Assembly: GCF_008868005.1 (NCBI RefSeq)
Contig: NZ_WAAO01000002.1
Span: 496,001 to 560,000, forward strand
Reading direction: 5' to 3'
Source: Microbacterium algeriense
Lineage (GTDB): Bacteria > Actinomycetota > Actinomycetes > Actinomycetales > Microbacteriaceae
Length of the DNA: 64,000 bases
Part shown: piece by piece, positions 9,318 through 17,666 of the stretch
Layout: every line of letters starts with the position of its first letter
How positions within the stretch are numbered: the stretch's first letter is position 1
Program-made: the position numbers and the translations under genes
The notes under the pieces: generated by a model
Seen by the model: only the letters and a program-made list of their open reading frames with translations
The model's database searches: none
What the model was told of the DNA's origin: nothing

Positions 9318-10346
9318 ATGCGGTTGTTCGGCGTAGGCGCAGGGGCGTCCGCAGACACTGCCCTGAACGAGGCTTCGGAGCACCCGTCTGCCCCGATCCC
9401 GATCGTGGGCCCTGGCGTGGGGGAGACCATCCGCGTGCCGCTCGGTGAGACGGGGTATGAAGCGTTCCCGCTGATCCTCGGCGCCGCGGAATTCGGCTGG
9501 AACGTCGATCTCGAGACCAGCCACGGCCTTCTCGACCGCTACATGGAGTTCGGCGGAAACGCGATCCACACGGCCGACGGGTTCTCCGGAGGGCGCAGCG
9601 AGCACATCATCGGACAGTGGCTGCGGTCGAGGGGTCGCCGGGATCGCACTCTTCTCAGCGTGCGCATCGGCGCGCATGCGGACAACCCCGGCCTGGGGTC
9701 GGTCAACCTGGTCCGTGCCGTCGAGGGTTCTCTGACGCGCCTGGGCGTCGAGCGCATCGACGTCGTCTACCTCGATGCCACGCTCGATGCCACCACGAAC
9801 CTCGAGGACACCCTCGCCACCGTCGAATGGCTGGCGGAGGCCGGCAAGATCGGCGCGCTCGGCGCCTACGGCTTCGCTCCGGAGCGTCTGGTCGAGGCGC
9901 GCATCCTCGCCGCTGCGGGCTACCCGCGTATCCATGTGATCGATGCGCCGTACAACCTCGTCAGACGACAGCCGTTCGAGGGGGATCTCCGGCTCGTCGC
10001 CGGTGCGCAGAACCTCGCGGTGACGCCATCCCACGCCCTCGAGCACGGGTTCCTCTCCGGCAGGCACCGCAACAAGGCGCTCACTTCGCGCGGCGTGCGG
10101 GGGGAGCAGCTGCGAGGTCACCTCAATCGACGGGGCATCAAGATCCTCCGGGCCCTCGACCAGGTGGCCGAGGAGCTCGGCGTGCCGGTGGCGGCCGTCT
10201 CGATCGCGTGGCTGCTCGCGCAGCGCACGGTCGCCGCCCCGATCGTGAACGCCTTCGCGGCCGATCACGTCGACGAGCTGATGCAGGGAGCAGGCGTCTC
10301 CCTGTCGCGGAGCCAGGTCGCCGAGCTCACCCGGGCAGGCAACTGA
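9318..10346 (+). CDS. Aldo/keto-reductase-fold protein lacking the catalytic tetrad
   Basis: A 342-residue AKR homologue (TIM-barrel) with a 40-residue N-terminal extension. The fold signatures are clear: GGNAIHTADGFSGGRSEHII (residues 79-98) and SLTRLGVERIDVVYL (138-152). Aligned with active AKRs, the Asp of xDTA is His84, the catalytic Tyr is Phe89, the Lys is Arg116 and the His is Asp153. The usual GVSN segment reads GAYG and AYSPL reads TPSHA. It is therefore probably not a normal NADPH reductase; a binding, scaffold or altered enzymatic role is inference. It follows pnp after a terminator and precedes a phosphatase on the same strand. Confidence 0.8.
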   Translation: MRLFGVGAGASADTALNEASEHPSAPIPIVGPGVGETIRVPLGETGYEAFPLILGAAEFGWNVDLETSHGLLDRYMEFGGNAIHTADGFSGGRSEHIIGQWLRSRGRRDRTLLSVRIGAHADNPGLGSVNLVRAVEGSLTRLGVERIDVVYLDATLDATTNLEDTLATVEWLAEAGKIGALGAYGFAPERLVEARILAAAGYPRIHVIDAPYNLVRRQPFEGDLRLVAGAQNLAVTPSHALEHGFLSGRHRNKALTSRGVRGEQLRGHLNRRGIKILRALDQVAEELGVPVAAVSIAWLLAQRTVAAPIVNAFAADHVDELMQGAGVSLSRSQVAELTRAGN

Positions 10347-10415
10347 GGACAGTCCCGCCCGTGACGTAGGGTGGAAGAGAAGACCGGCGGATGCTGGCGA
10401 TGAAGCGAGCGAGTT

Positions 10416-11018
10416 GTGACGCACTACATATATCTGGTCAGACATGGTGAACATCAGGATGCGGAGCATGGACTCGCAGACGGCCCCCTCTCCCCGCGGG
10501 GGCAGCGTCAGGCGGAGCTGATCGCGGACCGGCTCTCGGGCCTGCCGCTCGACGCCGTCTGGCATTCGCCGCTGCTCCGTGCGAACGAGACGGCGCGCGC
10601 GATCGCCGCTCGCCTGCCCTCGGTGGACCCCGAGCCCACCGCCCTGCTGTTCGACTGCGTGCCCACCGGGATGACCGAGGAGACCCCCGCGGTCTTCGAG
10701 CCGTTCTTCGGGTCGGTGACCGAGGCGGAGATCGAGGCGGGGCGCGCGCAGATGGCCGACGCCGTCAACGAGTTCCTGGTGCGCAAGACGGGCGACGTGC
10801 ACGAGGTGCTCATCACGCACAACTTCGTCATCTCCTGGTTCGTGCGCGAGGTGCTCGCCGCGCCCGAATGGCGGTGGATGACGCTCAACCAGTCGCACTG
10901 CGGTCTGACGGTCATCGCGCAGAAGCAGGGACGGCCGTGGACGCTCCTGACGCACAACGACACCGGTCACCTGCCGGTCGAGCTCCGCACGGGCATCCCC
11001 GACGCGCTGCTGGTCTGA
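10416..11018 (+). CDS. Histidine phosphatase family protein
   Basis: A 200-residue member of the phosphoglycerate-mutase-like superfamily. The catalytic motif YLVRHGEH is at residues 6-13, with His10 as the phosphate acceptor. The distal catalytic His lies in VLITHNFVISWF (about 131-142), and a conserved acidic/Arg segment WHSPLLRANETARAIA lies between. The length fits small phosphatases acting on sugar phosphates or phosphoproteins. The substrate is unknown. The start is GTG, followed by ACGCACTAC; the ribosome site is weak. A TAGGGT -10-like hexamer lies about 50 bases upstream. Confidence 0.85.
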   Translation: MTHYIYLVRHGEHQDAEHGLADGPLSPRGQRQAELIADRLSGLPLDAVWHSPLLRANETARAIAARLPSVDPEPTALLFDCVPTGMTEETPAVFEPFFGSVTEAEIEAGRAQMADAVNEFLVRKTGDVHEVLITHNFVISWFVREVLAAPEWRWMTLNQSHCGLTVIAQKQGRPWTLLTHNDTGHLPVELRTGIPDALLV

Positions 11019-11134
11019 TCGCGACGCGACGGGGCGCGAGGAGGTCCGCCCGAACGACGGCGGCACGATTGTTTCGCTCCCTCGGCCCGCGCGCCCCCGA
11101 CCGGACCCCGCGGCCCGCGAAATAGACTGGACAC

Positions 11135-11875
11135 ATGACCTACCAGGTGGCACTCGTCGGCGGAACCGGGAAGCTCGGCACCATCATCAACGGGGTGATC
11201 GACGAGCTCGAGGGCTTCGAAGTGAGCCGGGTGCTGACGTCGTCCAGCGATCTGTCGGAGGTGGACGGCGCCGACCTGGTCGTCGACGCGTCGACCCCGC
11301 AGGTGAGCATCGAAGTGGTCCGCGCGGCCGTCGACCGGGGGATCAACGTCCTGGTCGCCACGTCGGGCTGGTCCTCCGAGCGGATCGCACTGGTGCGTCC
11401 GCTCGTCGAGGCCGCAGGCACCGGAGCGGTGTTCATCCCGAACTTCTCCCTCGGATCCGTGCTCGGCTCGGCACTGGCCGCGGCGGCGGCGCCGTTCTTC
11501 GGATCCGCGGAGATCGTCGAGGCGCATCGGGAGACCAAGATCGACTCGCCCAGTGGGACGGCGGTGCGCACCGCCGAGCTCATCGCCGCGGCACGTGCGG
11601 AGCAGGGCCCGGTGAGCGCGCCCCACGCGGATCAGCGCGCGCGGGGACAGCAGGTGGGCAGCGTGCCCATCCACTCGCTGCGGCGTCCCGGCGTCGTCGC
11701 GAAGCAGGAGGTCATTCTCTCCGGCCCCGGCGAGTCCCTCACGTTCACGCATGACACGACGGACTCGGCACTCGCGTACGCGCCGGGCATCCGGCTCGCC
11801 GTTCCCTACGCGCTCTCGGCCACCGGGGTGGTCGTCGGGCTCGAGCACATGATCGACATCGGCATCCGCTCGTGA
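11135..11875 (+). CDS. dapB: 4-hydroxy-tetrahydrodipicolinate reductase
   Basis: A 246-residue enzyme that reduces the DapA product with NAD(P)H in the diaminopimelate/lysine pathway. It has the Rossmann loop VALVGGTGKLG (residues 5-15), the nucleotide segment VVDASTPQ, and the active-site motif EAHRETKIDSPSGTA. His131 and Lys135 match the catalytic His/Lys, while the second His found in most homologues is Arg132. The length is typical. TAGACT at 11123-11128, six bases before the ATG, predicts a leaderless mRNA. dapA and dapF lie further along in the same block. Confidence 0.94.
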   Translation: MTYQVALVGGTGKLGTIINGVIDELEGFEVSRVLTSSSDLSEVDGADLVVDASTPQVSIEVVRAAVDRGINVLVATSGWSSERIALVRPLVEAAGTGAVFIPNFSLGSVLGSALAAAAAPFFGSAEIVEAHRETKIDSPSGTAVRTAELIAAARAEQGPVSAPHADQRARGQQVGSVPIHSLRRPGVVAKQEVILSGPGESLTFTHDTTDSALAYAPGIRLAVPYALSATGVVVGLEHMIDIGIRS

Positions 11876-12309
11876 TGTCCCGCATCGGCGTCGGGCTGAT
11901 GGCGGCGGCGCTGCTGGTCTACCTCGCGGTCGCGATCTGGCTCGCCGTCATGTTCATCTCGGTCGGCACTCCCGTCTCCATCGGCATGGGCATCACGCTC
12001 CTGGTGCTGGCGCCGATCGGCGCCTGGGCGCTCGTCCGCGAGATGATGTTCGGCTTCGGCGCGGATCGTCTCGGCCGCATTCTCGACGCCGAGGGCGGGA
12101 TGCCGCCGGTCGAGACGGAGCTGACGCCGAGCGGCCGCATCGCCCGGGCCGACGCCGACCCGCTGATCGCGCGGTACGCGTCCGCCGCGGATGCGGCCGC
12201 CGACGACTGGCGCGCGCGGTACCGTCTCGGTGTCGTCCAGGATGCCGCGGGCCGCCGGAAGGACGCCAGGGCCAGCATCCGGGAAGCCATCCGACTCTCT
12301 CGGCGCTGA
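11875..12309 (+). CDS. Small membrane protein with TPR-like C-terminus
   Basis: 144 residues with two N-terminal membrane helices (GLMAAALLVYLAVAIWLAVM and GMGITLLVLAPIGAWALV), then a cytoplasmic part ending DDWRARYRLGVVQDAAGR and RKDARASIREAIRLSRR, which resembles a single tetratricopeptide repeat. The ATG overlaps the dapB stop by one base (TGATG), so it is translationally coupled; an in-frame GTG lies three bases earlier. The function is unknown. The repeat suggests protein binding at the membrane. Confidence 0.78.
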   Translation: MSRIGVGLMAAALLVYLAVAIWLAVMFISVGTPVSIGMGITLLVLAPIGAWALVREMMFGFGADRLGRILDAEGGMPPVETELTPSGRIARADADPLIARYASAADAAADDWRARYRLGVVQDAAGRRKDARASIREAIRLSRR

Positions 12310-12338
12310 CGGCTCCCGCCGACCCTGGTGGCCCGGGT

Positions 12339-12764
12339 TCAGGCGAGTGTGGCTTCGAGAGTGATCTCGATGCCGGCGAGGGCCTGCGACACGGGGCAGC
12401 CGGTCTTGGCTCCGTTCGCGATCTCCTGGAACGCCTCGGGGGTGAGACCGGGGACGGCGGCGTTCACATTGAGGTGACTGCCGGTGATCCCCACGCCGGG
12501 CTTGAAGGTGACGGACGCGGTGGTGTTGACGCGCTCCGGTGGCGTGCCGTTCTCCGCCAGTGCGTTCGACAGCGCCATGCTGAAGCAGGAGGCGTGCGCC
12601 GCGGCGATGAGTTCCTCGGGGGTCGTGGTGGTGTCGCTGCCCTCGCTGCGCGCCTTCCAGTCGATGGGGAAGGTGCCGAGGTGGGACGACGAGAACGCGA
12701 CCGTGCCGGATCCCTCCAGGAGCGATCCTGTCCACGTGCTGGCGGCTTCGCTGGTGACGGGCAT
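12339..12764 (-). CDS. OsmC family peroxiredoxin
   Basis: A 141-residue OsmC-type protein that reduces organic hydroperoxides with a thiol pair. The two catalytic cysteines are present: Cys60 in AAAHASCFSMAL and Cys123 in AKTGCPVSQAL. The N-terminal strand order and the length match the OsmC branch rather than Ohr. It is monocistronic and convergent with the gene at 11875. It neighbours the thioredoxin/DUF4395 pair, so three redox genes lie side by side, though on separate promoters. Confidence 0.9.
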   Translation of the reverse strand: MPVTSEAASTWTGSLLEGSGTVAFSSSHLGTFPIDWKARSEGSDTTTTPEELIAAAHASCFSMALSNALAENGTPPERVNTTASVTFKPGVGITGSHLNVNAAVPGLTPEAFQEIANGAKTGCPVSQALAGIEITLEATLA

Positions 12765-12847
12765 GATTCCTCCGGTTCTCGCGCTGCGCGACTGCAGCGT
12801 CGACTCGTGATCAGCCTAGCGAGAGCCTCGACCGGGCGGAACCGCTC

Positions 12848-13414
12848 TCAGGAGGCGGAGGCCTCGCGTCCGACGACCCCGGAGCGCTGCAGCAGCAGAT
12901 AGATCTGGCAGCCGAGGCAGAACGCGAAGGCGGCGTTGAGGAAGGCGGCGATGAAGGCGGCGGCCGTCGCGATCGGCAGTGCCCACGGCACACCGAGGAG
13001 GTGCAGCACGAGGCCGATCCCGACGACGAGGAGTCCGACGCCCTGCGCGAAGCGGGGCGGGCGGGGATCCTCGAGCTCGGTCGGCGGCGCGAGACGAGGA
13101 CGGACCACCGAGCGGAACAGCGCGCTCCACGGTGCGCTACGCGGGGAGAGCACGCCCCAGAGGAAGAGCAGCGCGAGCACGAGGGCCAGCAGGAACCCGG
13201 GGTCCAGCGCGCGCTGTGCGAGCGATGCGGACGAGATCGCCCAGGGCCCACCCGGGGGGAAGACGTCTCCCGACAAGGGAGCGGTCGCCACCCAGGTGGA
13301 CCGTGCCGTCGAGATGCCGATCAGCGCCAGGAACGTGGCGACCAGAAGGAGGACGGCGGTGATGGTCGCGGCGAAGCGGGGGCCTCGCGGGTCGATGCCG
13401 GCGGGTGTGGTCAT
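12848..13414 (-). CDS. DUF4395 membrane protein
   Basis: A 188-residue integral membrane protein of the DUF4395 family. Four or so hydrophobic segments are visible: AATITAVLLLVATFLALIGI, LLALVLALLFLWGVL, VGLLVVGIGLVLHLLGV and FIAAFLNAAFAFCLGCQIYL. The last carries the family's CxxC pair (CLGC) inside the membrane near the C-terminus. It starts 21 bases after the thioredoxin gene ends. The pairing with a membrane-tethered thioredoxin suggests thiol/disulfide electron transfer across the membrane, which is inference. Confidence 0.85.
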   Translation of the reverse strand: MTTPAGIDPRGPRFAATITAVLLLVATFLALIGISTARSTWVATAPLSGDVFPPGGPWAISSASLAQRALDPGFLLALVLALLFLWGVLSPRSAPWSALFRSVVRPRLAPPTELEDPRPPRFAQGVGLLVVGIGLVLHLLGVPWALPIATAAAFIAAFLNAAFAFCLGCQIYLLLQRSGVVGREASAS

Positions 13415-13435
13415 CTCTGCTCCTGTGTTCGTACC

Positions 13436-13849
13436 TCAGACGGCGGCGAGGGCCTCGGCAAGGGCCTGTGGCCGCGGCACTCCGTGGAATCGCGCACGGA
13501 CGGCACCGGAGCCGTCGACCACGAAGGTCGTCGGCGTCTGCAGCACCCGGTAGCGCGTCGAGAGATCGGGACGGTGCGTCAGGTCCACCTCCAGATGGCG
13601 GAGCCCGTCGTGCTCGGACGCGTATGCACCGAGAAGTCGACGCACCTGCGGGCACCTCGCGCACATCTCCGTGCTGAACTGCACCAGCGTCGCCCGAGCG
13701 CCGAGTTCGGTCGCCGCGGCATCGGCGGGATCGAAGCGCAGCGCACCACCGTCGCGCCGCCGCCCGTCACGGCGGCGCAGCACGATCCCCGCGACCGTCG
13801 CGAGCGCGAGAAGGGCTGCGGCGATCCCCAGGGCGAGCACGGGAGACAT
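13436..13849 (-). CDS. Membrane-anchored thioredoxin-like protein
   Basis: 137 residues. One N-terminal membrane helix (VLALGIAAALLALATVAGIV, residues 4-23) is followed by a basic stretch RRRDGRRR and a thioredoxin domain with the redox motif CARC (Cys63, Cys66) and the cis-proline region VLQTPTTFVV. The positive-inside rule puts the arginine stretch, and therefore the thioredoxin domain, in the cytoplasm. TACGCT (13856-13861) six bases before the ATG indicates a leaderless mRNA. The DUF4395 gene follows in the same operon. Confidence 0.85.
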   Translation of the reverse strand: MSPVLALGIAAALLALATVAGIVLRRRDGRRRDGGALRFDPADAAATELGARATLVQFSTEMCARCPQVRRLLGAYASEHDGLRHLEVDLTHRPDLSTRYRVLQTPTTFVVDGSGAVRARFHGVPRPQALAEALAAV

Positions 13850-13966
13850 GGCTCGAGCGTACGGGGCCTCGTCACCCGCCGGAGCCGATGTTTCAGACCA
13901 TGACGTGCGGCCGCTGCGTGCCGGGGATCCGCCCGAGAGGAGGAGCGGGAAGGTATCGTGGCTCCC

Positions 13967-14776
13967 ATGAGCGCAGCCGTTCCGACTCCCTATGAAGACC
14001 TGCTCCGTGACGTGCTGGAGACGGGCACGCATAAGTCGGACCGGACCGGCACCGGGACCACGAGCGTCTTCGGCAGGCAGATCCGCTTCGACCTGTCGAA
14101 GGGCTTCCCGCTGATCACCACCAAGCGCGTGCACTTCAAGTCGATCGCATACGAACTGCTCTGGTTCCTGCAGGGCGACTCCAACGTCCGCTGGCTCCAG
14201 GAGAACGGCGTCTCGATCTGGGATGAGTGGGCCGATGAGTCCGGTGACCTCGGTCCGGTGTACGGCGTGCAGTGGCGCTCCTGGCCGACCCCGGACGGGG
14301 GGAGCATCGACCAGCTCTCCGAGGTGATCGAGCAGATCCGCCGCTCTCCGGACTCGCGCAGACTGATCGTCTCGGCCTGGAACCCTGCCGACATCCCCGA
14401 CATGGCGCTCGCTCCCTGCCACGCGCTCTTCCAGTTCTACGTCGCAGACGGCCGGCTCTCGTGCCAGCTCTATCAGCGCAGCGCCGACATGTTCCTCGGC
14501 GTGCCGTTCAACATCGCCTCGTACGCGCTGCTCACGATGATGATCGCCCAGCAGGTGGGTCTGGAGCCCGGAGACTTCGTCTGGACGGGCGGCGACTGCC
14601 ACATCTACGACAATCACGTCGAGCAGGTGCGCGAGCAGCTGTCGCGGGACCCCTACCCCTACCCGACGCTGCGCTTCGCCCGAAAGCCGGAATCCATCCT
14701 CGACTACACGTACGACGATCTCGTGGTCGAGGACTACCAGCACCACGCCCCGATCCGCGCGGCGGTGGCGGTATGA
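13967..14776 (+). CDS. thyA: Thymidylate synthase
   Basis: A 269-residue ThyA: dUMP plus methylene-tetrahydrofolate to dTMP plus dihydrofolate. It has the N-terminal [12 protein letters not shown] arginine loop, the catalytic Cys151 in [27 protein letters not shown] and the nucleotide-binding [10 protein letters not shown]. The ATG at 13967 fits homologue length; an in-frame GTG nine bases earlier (13958) is also possible, since AGGAG-like sequences precede both. Its stop overlaps the folA start by four bases (ATGA), so the producer and the recycler of dihydrofolate are co-translated. Confidence 0.96.
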   Translation: MSAAVPTPYEDLLRDVLETGTHKSDRTGTGTTSVFGRQIRFDLSKGFPLITTKRVHFKSIAYELLWFLQGDSNVRWLQENGVSIWDEWADESGDLGPVYGVQWRSWPTPDGGSIDQLSEVIEQIRRSPDSRRLIVSAWNPADIPDMALAPCHALFQFYVADGRLSCQLYQRSADMFLGVPFNIASYALLTMMIAQQVGLEPGDFVWTGGDCHIYDNHVEQVREQLSRDPYPYPTLRFARKPESILDYTYDDLVVEDYQHHAPIRAAVAV

Positions 14777-15249
14777 CCTGGGTCGGCCTGATCTGGGCCG
14801 AGGCGCACGGCGGCGTGATCGGTGCCGAGGGCGGCATGCCCTGGCACGTTCCGGAGGATCTCGCCCACTTCAAGGAGACCACCCTCGGCGCACCCGTCGT
14901 GATGGGGCGCAAGACCTGGGACTCCCTGCCCGAGCGGTTCCGTCCCCTCGCCGGCCGCGAGAACATCGTGGTGACGCGGCAGCAGGACTGGGCGGCGGAG
15001 GGCGCTCGGCGCGCCGCGACGGTCGCGGAAGCCGTGCGGGGTCTCGACCGGGTGTGGATCATCGGCGGGGCGGAGATCTTCCGCCAGGTGATCGGCGATG
15101 CCGACCGCCTGGAGGTCACGGAGCTCGACCTCGACGTCGACGGCGATGCCTACGCTCCCTCGAAGTCCGGCTGGCGCCTGATCGATGAGGGCGAGTGGCA
15201 GACCTCCCGCTCCGGAGTCCGCTACCGCTTCCTCGGATACGAGCGCTGA
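14773..15249 (+). CDS. folA: Dihydrofolate reductase
   Basis: A 158-residue DHFR that reduces dihydrofolate with NADPH. Motifs: [20 protein letters not shown] (substrate loop with the conserved P-W and acidic residue), [23 protein letters not shown] and [10 protein letters not shown], which is the second nucleotide loop. It overlaps thyA by four bases and the SDR gene by one (TGATG), so thyA-folA-SDR is an operon. The second DHFR-fold protein at 29160 lacks these exact motifs. Confidence 0.95.
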   Translation: MTWVGLIWAEAHGGVIGAEGGMPWHVPEDLAHFKETTLGAPVVMGRKTWDSLPERFRPLAGRENIVVTRQQDWAAEGARRAATVAEAVRGLDRVWIIGGAEIFRQVIGDADRLEVTELDLDVDGDAYAPSKSGWRLIDEGEWQTSRSGVRYRFLGYER

Positions 15250-16010
15250 TGCCCACCGCGCTGATCACCGGTGCCAGTGCCGGCCTGGGTGCCGAGTTCG
15301 CCCGTCAGCTGGCTCGACGCCGCGCCGATCTCGTCCTCGTCGCGCGAACCGAGGACGCACTGAACGCACTGGGGGCCGAGTTGCGCAGCGAATACGGCGT
15401 GGCCGTCGAGGTCCTCGCCGCGGATCTGGCGGACGAGTCGGGGGTGGAGAAGGTCGCCGAGCGGCTGCGTGACACGACCGATCCCATCGACCTGCTGGTC
15501 AACAACGCCGGTTTCGGTCTTCCGCTGCAGTTCGCCGACAACGACATCGACGACGAGGTCCGTCACCTCCGCGTGCACGTCGAGGCACCCATGCGGCTCA
15601 TGCACGCGGCCCTGCAGTCCATGCGAGGACGCGGTGGACGCATCATCAACGTGGCCTCCGTCGCCGGGTTCATCTCGCGGTCGACCTATTCCGCCTGCAA
15701 GTCGTGGCTGATCGGATTCAGCCGGTGGGCCAACGCCGAGTACGCGAGCGACGGGGTCACCGTCACCGCCCTGTGCCCCGGCTTCACGCACACGTCCTTC
15801 CACGAGCGCATGGGCCTGGCCGTCGGCGACGAGGGTGTTCCCGGCTTCCTGTGGCTGAACGCCCGCGATGTCGTGCGCGCGGGCCTGCGGGACGCCGCGC
15901 TCGGCCGGTCGGTCTCGGTGCCGTCGCTGCGATACAAGCTGATCGTGGGGATCTCCCGTTCCCTGCCCAGCGCCCTCACGTCCCGCGTGGCGCGTCGCGG
16001 ACGGGTCTGA
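15249..16010 (+). CDS. Short-chain dehydrogenase/reductase
   Basis: A 253-residue classical SDR. Cofactor loop TGASAGLG (residues 6-13), VLVARTEDAL (Arg after the second strand favours NADP), NNAG (about 84-87), the catalytic Ser in INVASVAGF and the Tyr/Lys pair in YSACKSWLIGFS. Homologues are usually annotated only as oxidoreductases; the SCPGFT-like step (ALCPGFTHTSF) is typical. The start overlaps the folA stop. A link to folate metabolism is not established; it may simply ride in the operon. Confidence 0.88.
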   Translation: MPTALITGASAGLGAEFARQLARRRADLVLVARTEDALNALGAELRSEYGVAVEVLAADLADESGVEKVAERLRDTTDPIDLLVNNAGFGLPLQFADNDIDDEVRHLRVHVEAPMRLMHAALQSMRGRGGRIINVASVAGFISRSTYSACKSWLIGFSRWANAEYASDGVTVTALCPGFTHTSFHERMGLAVGDEGVPGFLWLNARDVVRAGLRDAALGRSVSVPSLRYKLIVGISRSLPSALTSRVARRGRV

Positions 16011-16019
16011 GCCCGCGGC

Positions 16020-16571
16020 TCAGCGGAACCTTCCGAGCGCGATCCCCGCCTTGGCGATGGCCGCGATCGTCTCTCCGTCCGTGATCCCGCCTCGGCCGAT
16101 CATGGCCAGCACCTCCGGGAACGGAACCCACGACACCGCCTCGATGCCCTCCTCCGCCTGACTCTCGGCCGCCTCGTGCGCGGACGAGACGGGTCGGAGG
16201 CCGCGGGCCAGGAAGACGTGCTCCGGCGCCTCGGCGATGCCGTTGAGAGCGTTCATCCTGCCCAGCGGAGTCCAGGCGTCGGCCGCGTAGCCGGTCTCCT
16301 CGAGCAACTCGCGCTGGGCCGCCACCAGCGGGTCCTCTCCGTCGCTTCCGCCGGCAGGGATCTCCGTCGTCATGCCGACGGTGTAGCGGTCGATCGTGAC
16401 GAGACACACGCGCTCATCATCATCCACGGCGACGACGAACACCGCCGGATGCCGCATCGTGACGACGCCGTAGATGCCTTCGTCTCCGTTCGGTCCGGTG
16501 ACGCGGTCCTCGCGCACGCGGATCCAGGCATTCTCGTATGCGGTCTCCGACTCGCGTGTCACCCAACCCAT
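16020..16571 (-). CDS. NUDIX hydrolase, ADP-ribose pyrophosphatase-like
   Basis: A 183-residue Nudix protein. The Nudix box is visible as EDPLVAAQRELLEETGY (about residues 81-97), with REL-EE-G metal ligands. EIPAGG before it is typical of the ADP-ribose pyrophosphatase group. Substrate assignment is by family only. TACGCT (16578-16583) lies six bases before the ATG, a leaderless arrangement. It is divergent from dapA with 64 bases between starts, and both have the same TACGCT hexamer. Confidence 0.86.
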   Translation of the reverse strand: MGWVTRESETAYENAWIRVREDRVTGPNGDEGIYGVVTMRHPAVFVVAVDDDERVCLVTIDRYTVGMTTEIPAGGSDGEDPLVAAQRELLEETGYAADAWTPLGRMNALNGIAEAPEHVFLARGLRPVSSAHEAAESQAEEGIEAVSWVPFPEVLAMIGRGGITDGETIAAIAKAGIALGRFR

Positions 16572-16635
16572 CTCTCGAGCGTAGAGTGCGTCACCGCGTC
16601 TGCAGCAGCACCATTCGAACCGATACGCTGGACGC

Positions 16636-17613
16636 ATGACGCACTCGGGCAACCCTTTCGGACAGGTTCTCGTCGCGCTCGTCACTCCGATGACGGCCGA
16701 CGGCGAAGTCGACTGGCCCGCCGTCGAGAAGCACATCGATGACGTGATCACCGCAGGAGCGGACGGCATCGTCGTGACGGGAACGACCGGCGAGACCTCG
16801 ACGCTGACGGACCCCGAGAAGCTCAAGCTCGTCGAGGTGGGCAAGTCCGTCTCGGCGGGTCGCGCCAAGATCATCACCGGCGGCGGTTCCAACGAGACCG
16901 CCCACGCGATCGAGCTGTACAAGGCGAGCGAGAAGGCCGGCGCCGACGGCATCATGATCGTCACGCCGTACTACAACAAGCCGACCCAGGCCGGCATCCT
17001 GACGCATTTCCGGCTCGTCGCCGATGCGACCGACCTTCCGGTGATCCTCTACGACATCCCCGGCCGCACGGGCGTGCCGATCAAGTACGAGACGATCCTG
17101 CGTCTTGCGAAGCACCCGAACATCCTCGCGGTAAAGGACGCCAAGGGCGACTTCTCCGAGGTGAGCCGCGTGCTCAACCAGACCGACCTCATGTACTTCT
17201 CCGGCGACGACGCGAACGTGCTGCCGCACCTCGCGATCGGCGCCACCGGCCTCATCGGCGTCACGGCGAACGTCGCGGCCGCGCCGTACCGCACGATCAT
17301 CGACGCGGTCAACGCGGGGGACCTGGCCACCGCGACCGCCGAGCACAAGCGCCTCGAACCGCTCGTCCGTGCGGTGATGACGCACGTGCCGGGCACGGTC
17401 GCCGCGAAGTACATCCTGCACGGCCTCGGGCGCATCACGAGCCCGCGTGTCCGCCTGCCCCTGGTCGGCCCCGAGGAATGGGAGGCCGCGCTCATCGAGG
17501 ATGAGCTCGACCTCGTCAAGAACGTCCCCGGCGCCGACTTCTCGAACTTCCGACCCGACCGCAACGCGGCTGCGGGTGGTGCCCTGCCCAAGGTGCACGG
17601 CACGACGCGCTGA
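16636..17613 (+). CDS. dapA: 4-hydroxy-tetrahydrodipicolinate synthase
   Basis: 325 residues; condenses pyruvate with aspartate semialdehyde as the first committed step of lysine/diaminopimelate synthesis. TIM-barrel features: GTTGETSTLT (residues about 49-58), VTPYYNKPTQAG, the proton-relay Tyr139 in LYDIPGRTG, and the Schiff-base Lys167 in AVKDAKGD. The C-terminal extension (NFRPDRNAAAGGALPKVHG) is modest. TACGCT six bases before the ATG indicates leaderless transcription. rnj follows after 53 bases, the same dapA-rnj order known in mycobacteria. Confidence 0.96.
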   Translation: MTHSGNPFGQVLVALVTPMTADGEVDWPAVEKHIDDVITAGADGIVVTGTTGETSTLTDPEKLKLVEVGKSVSAGRAKIITGGGSNETAHAIELYKASEKAGADGIMIVTPYYNKPTQAGILTHFRLVADATDLPVILYDIPGRTGVPIKYETILRLAKHPNILAVKDAKGDFSEVSRVLNQTDLMYFSGDDANVLPHLAIGATGLIGVTANVAAAPYRTIIDAVNAGDLATATAEHKRLEPLVRAVMTHVPGTVAAKYILHGLGRITSPRVRLPLVGPEEWEAALIEDELDLVKNVPGADFSNFRPDRNAAAGGALPKVHGTTR

Positions 17614-17666
17614 GCCGCGTCCCCATGAACGAACGGACGCGCGGAGTGTCCGACTGAGGAGACAGC

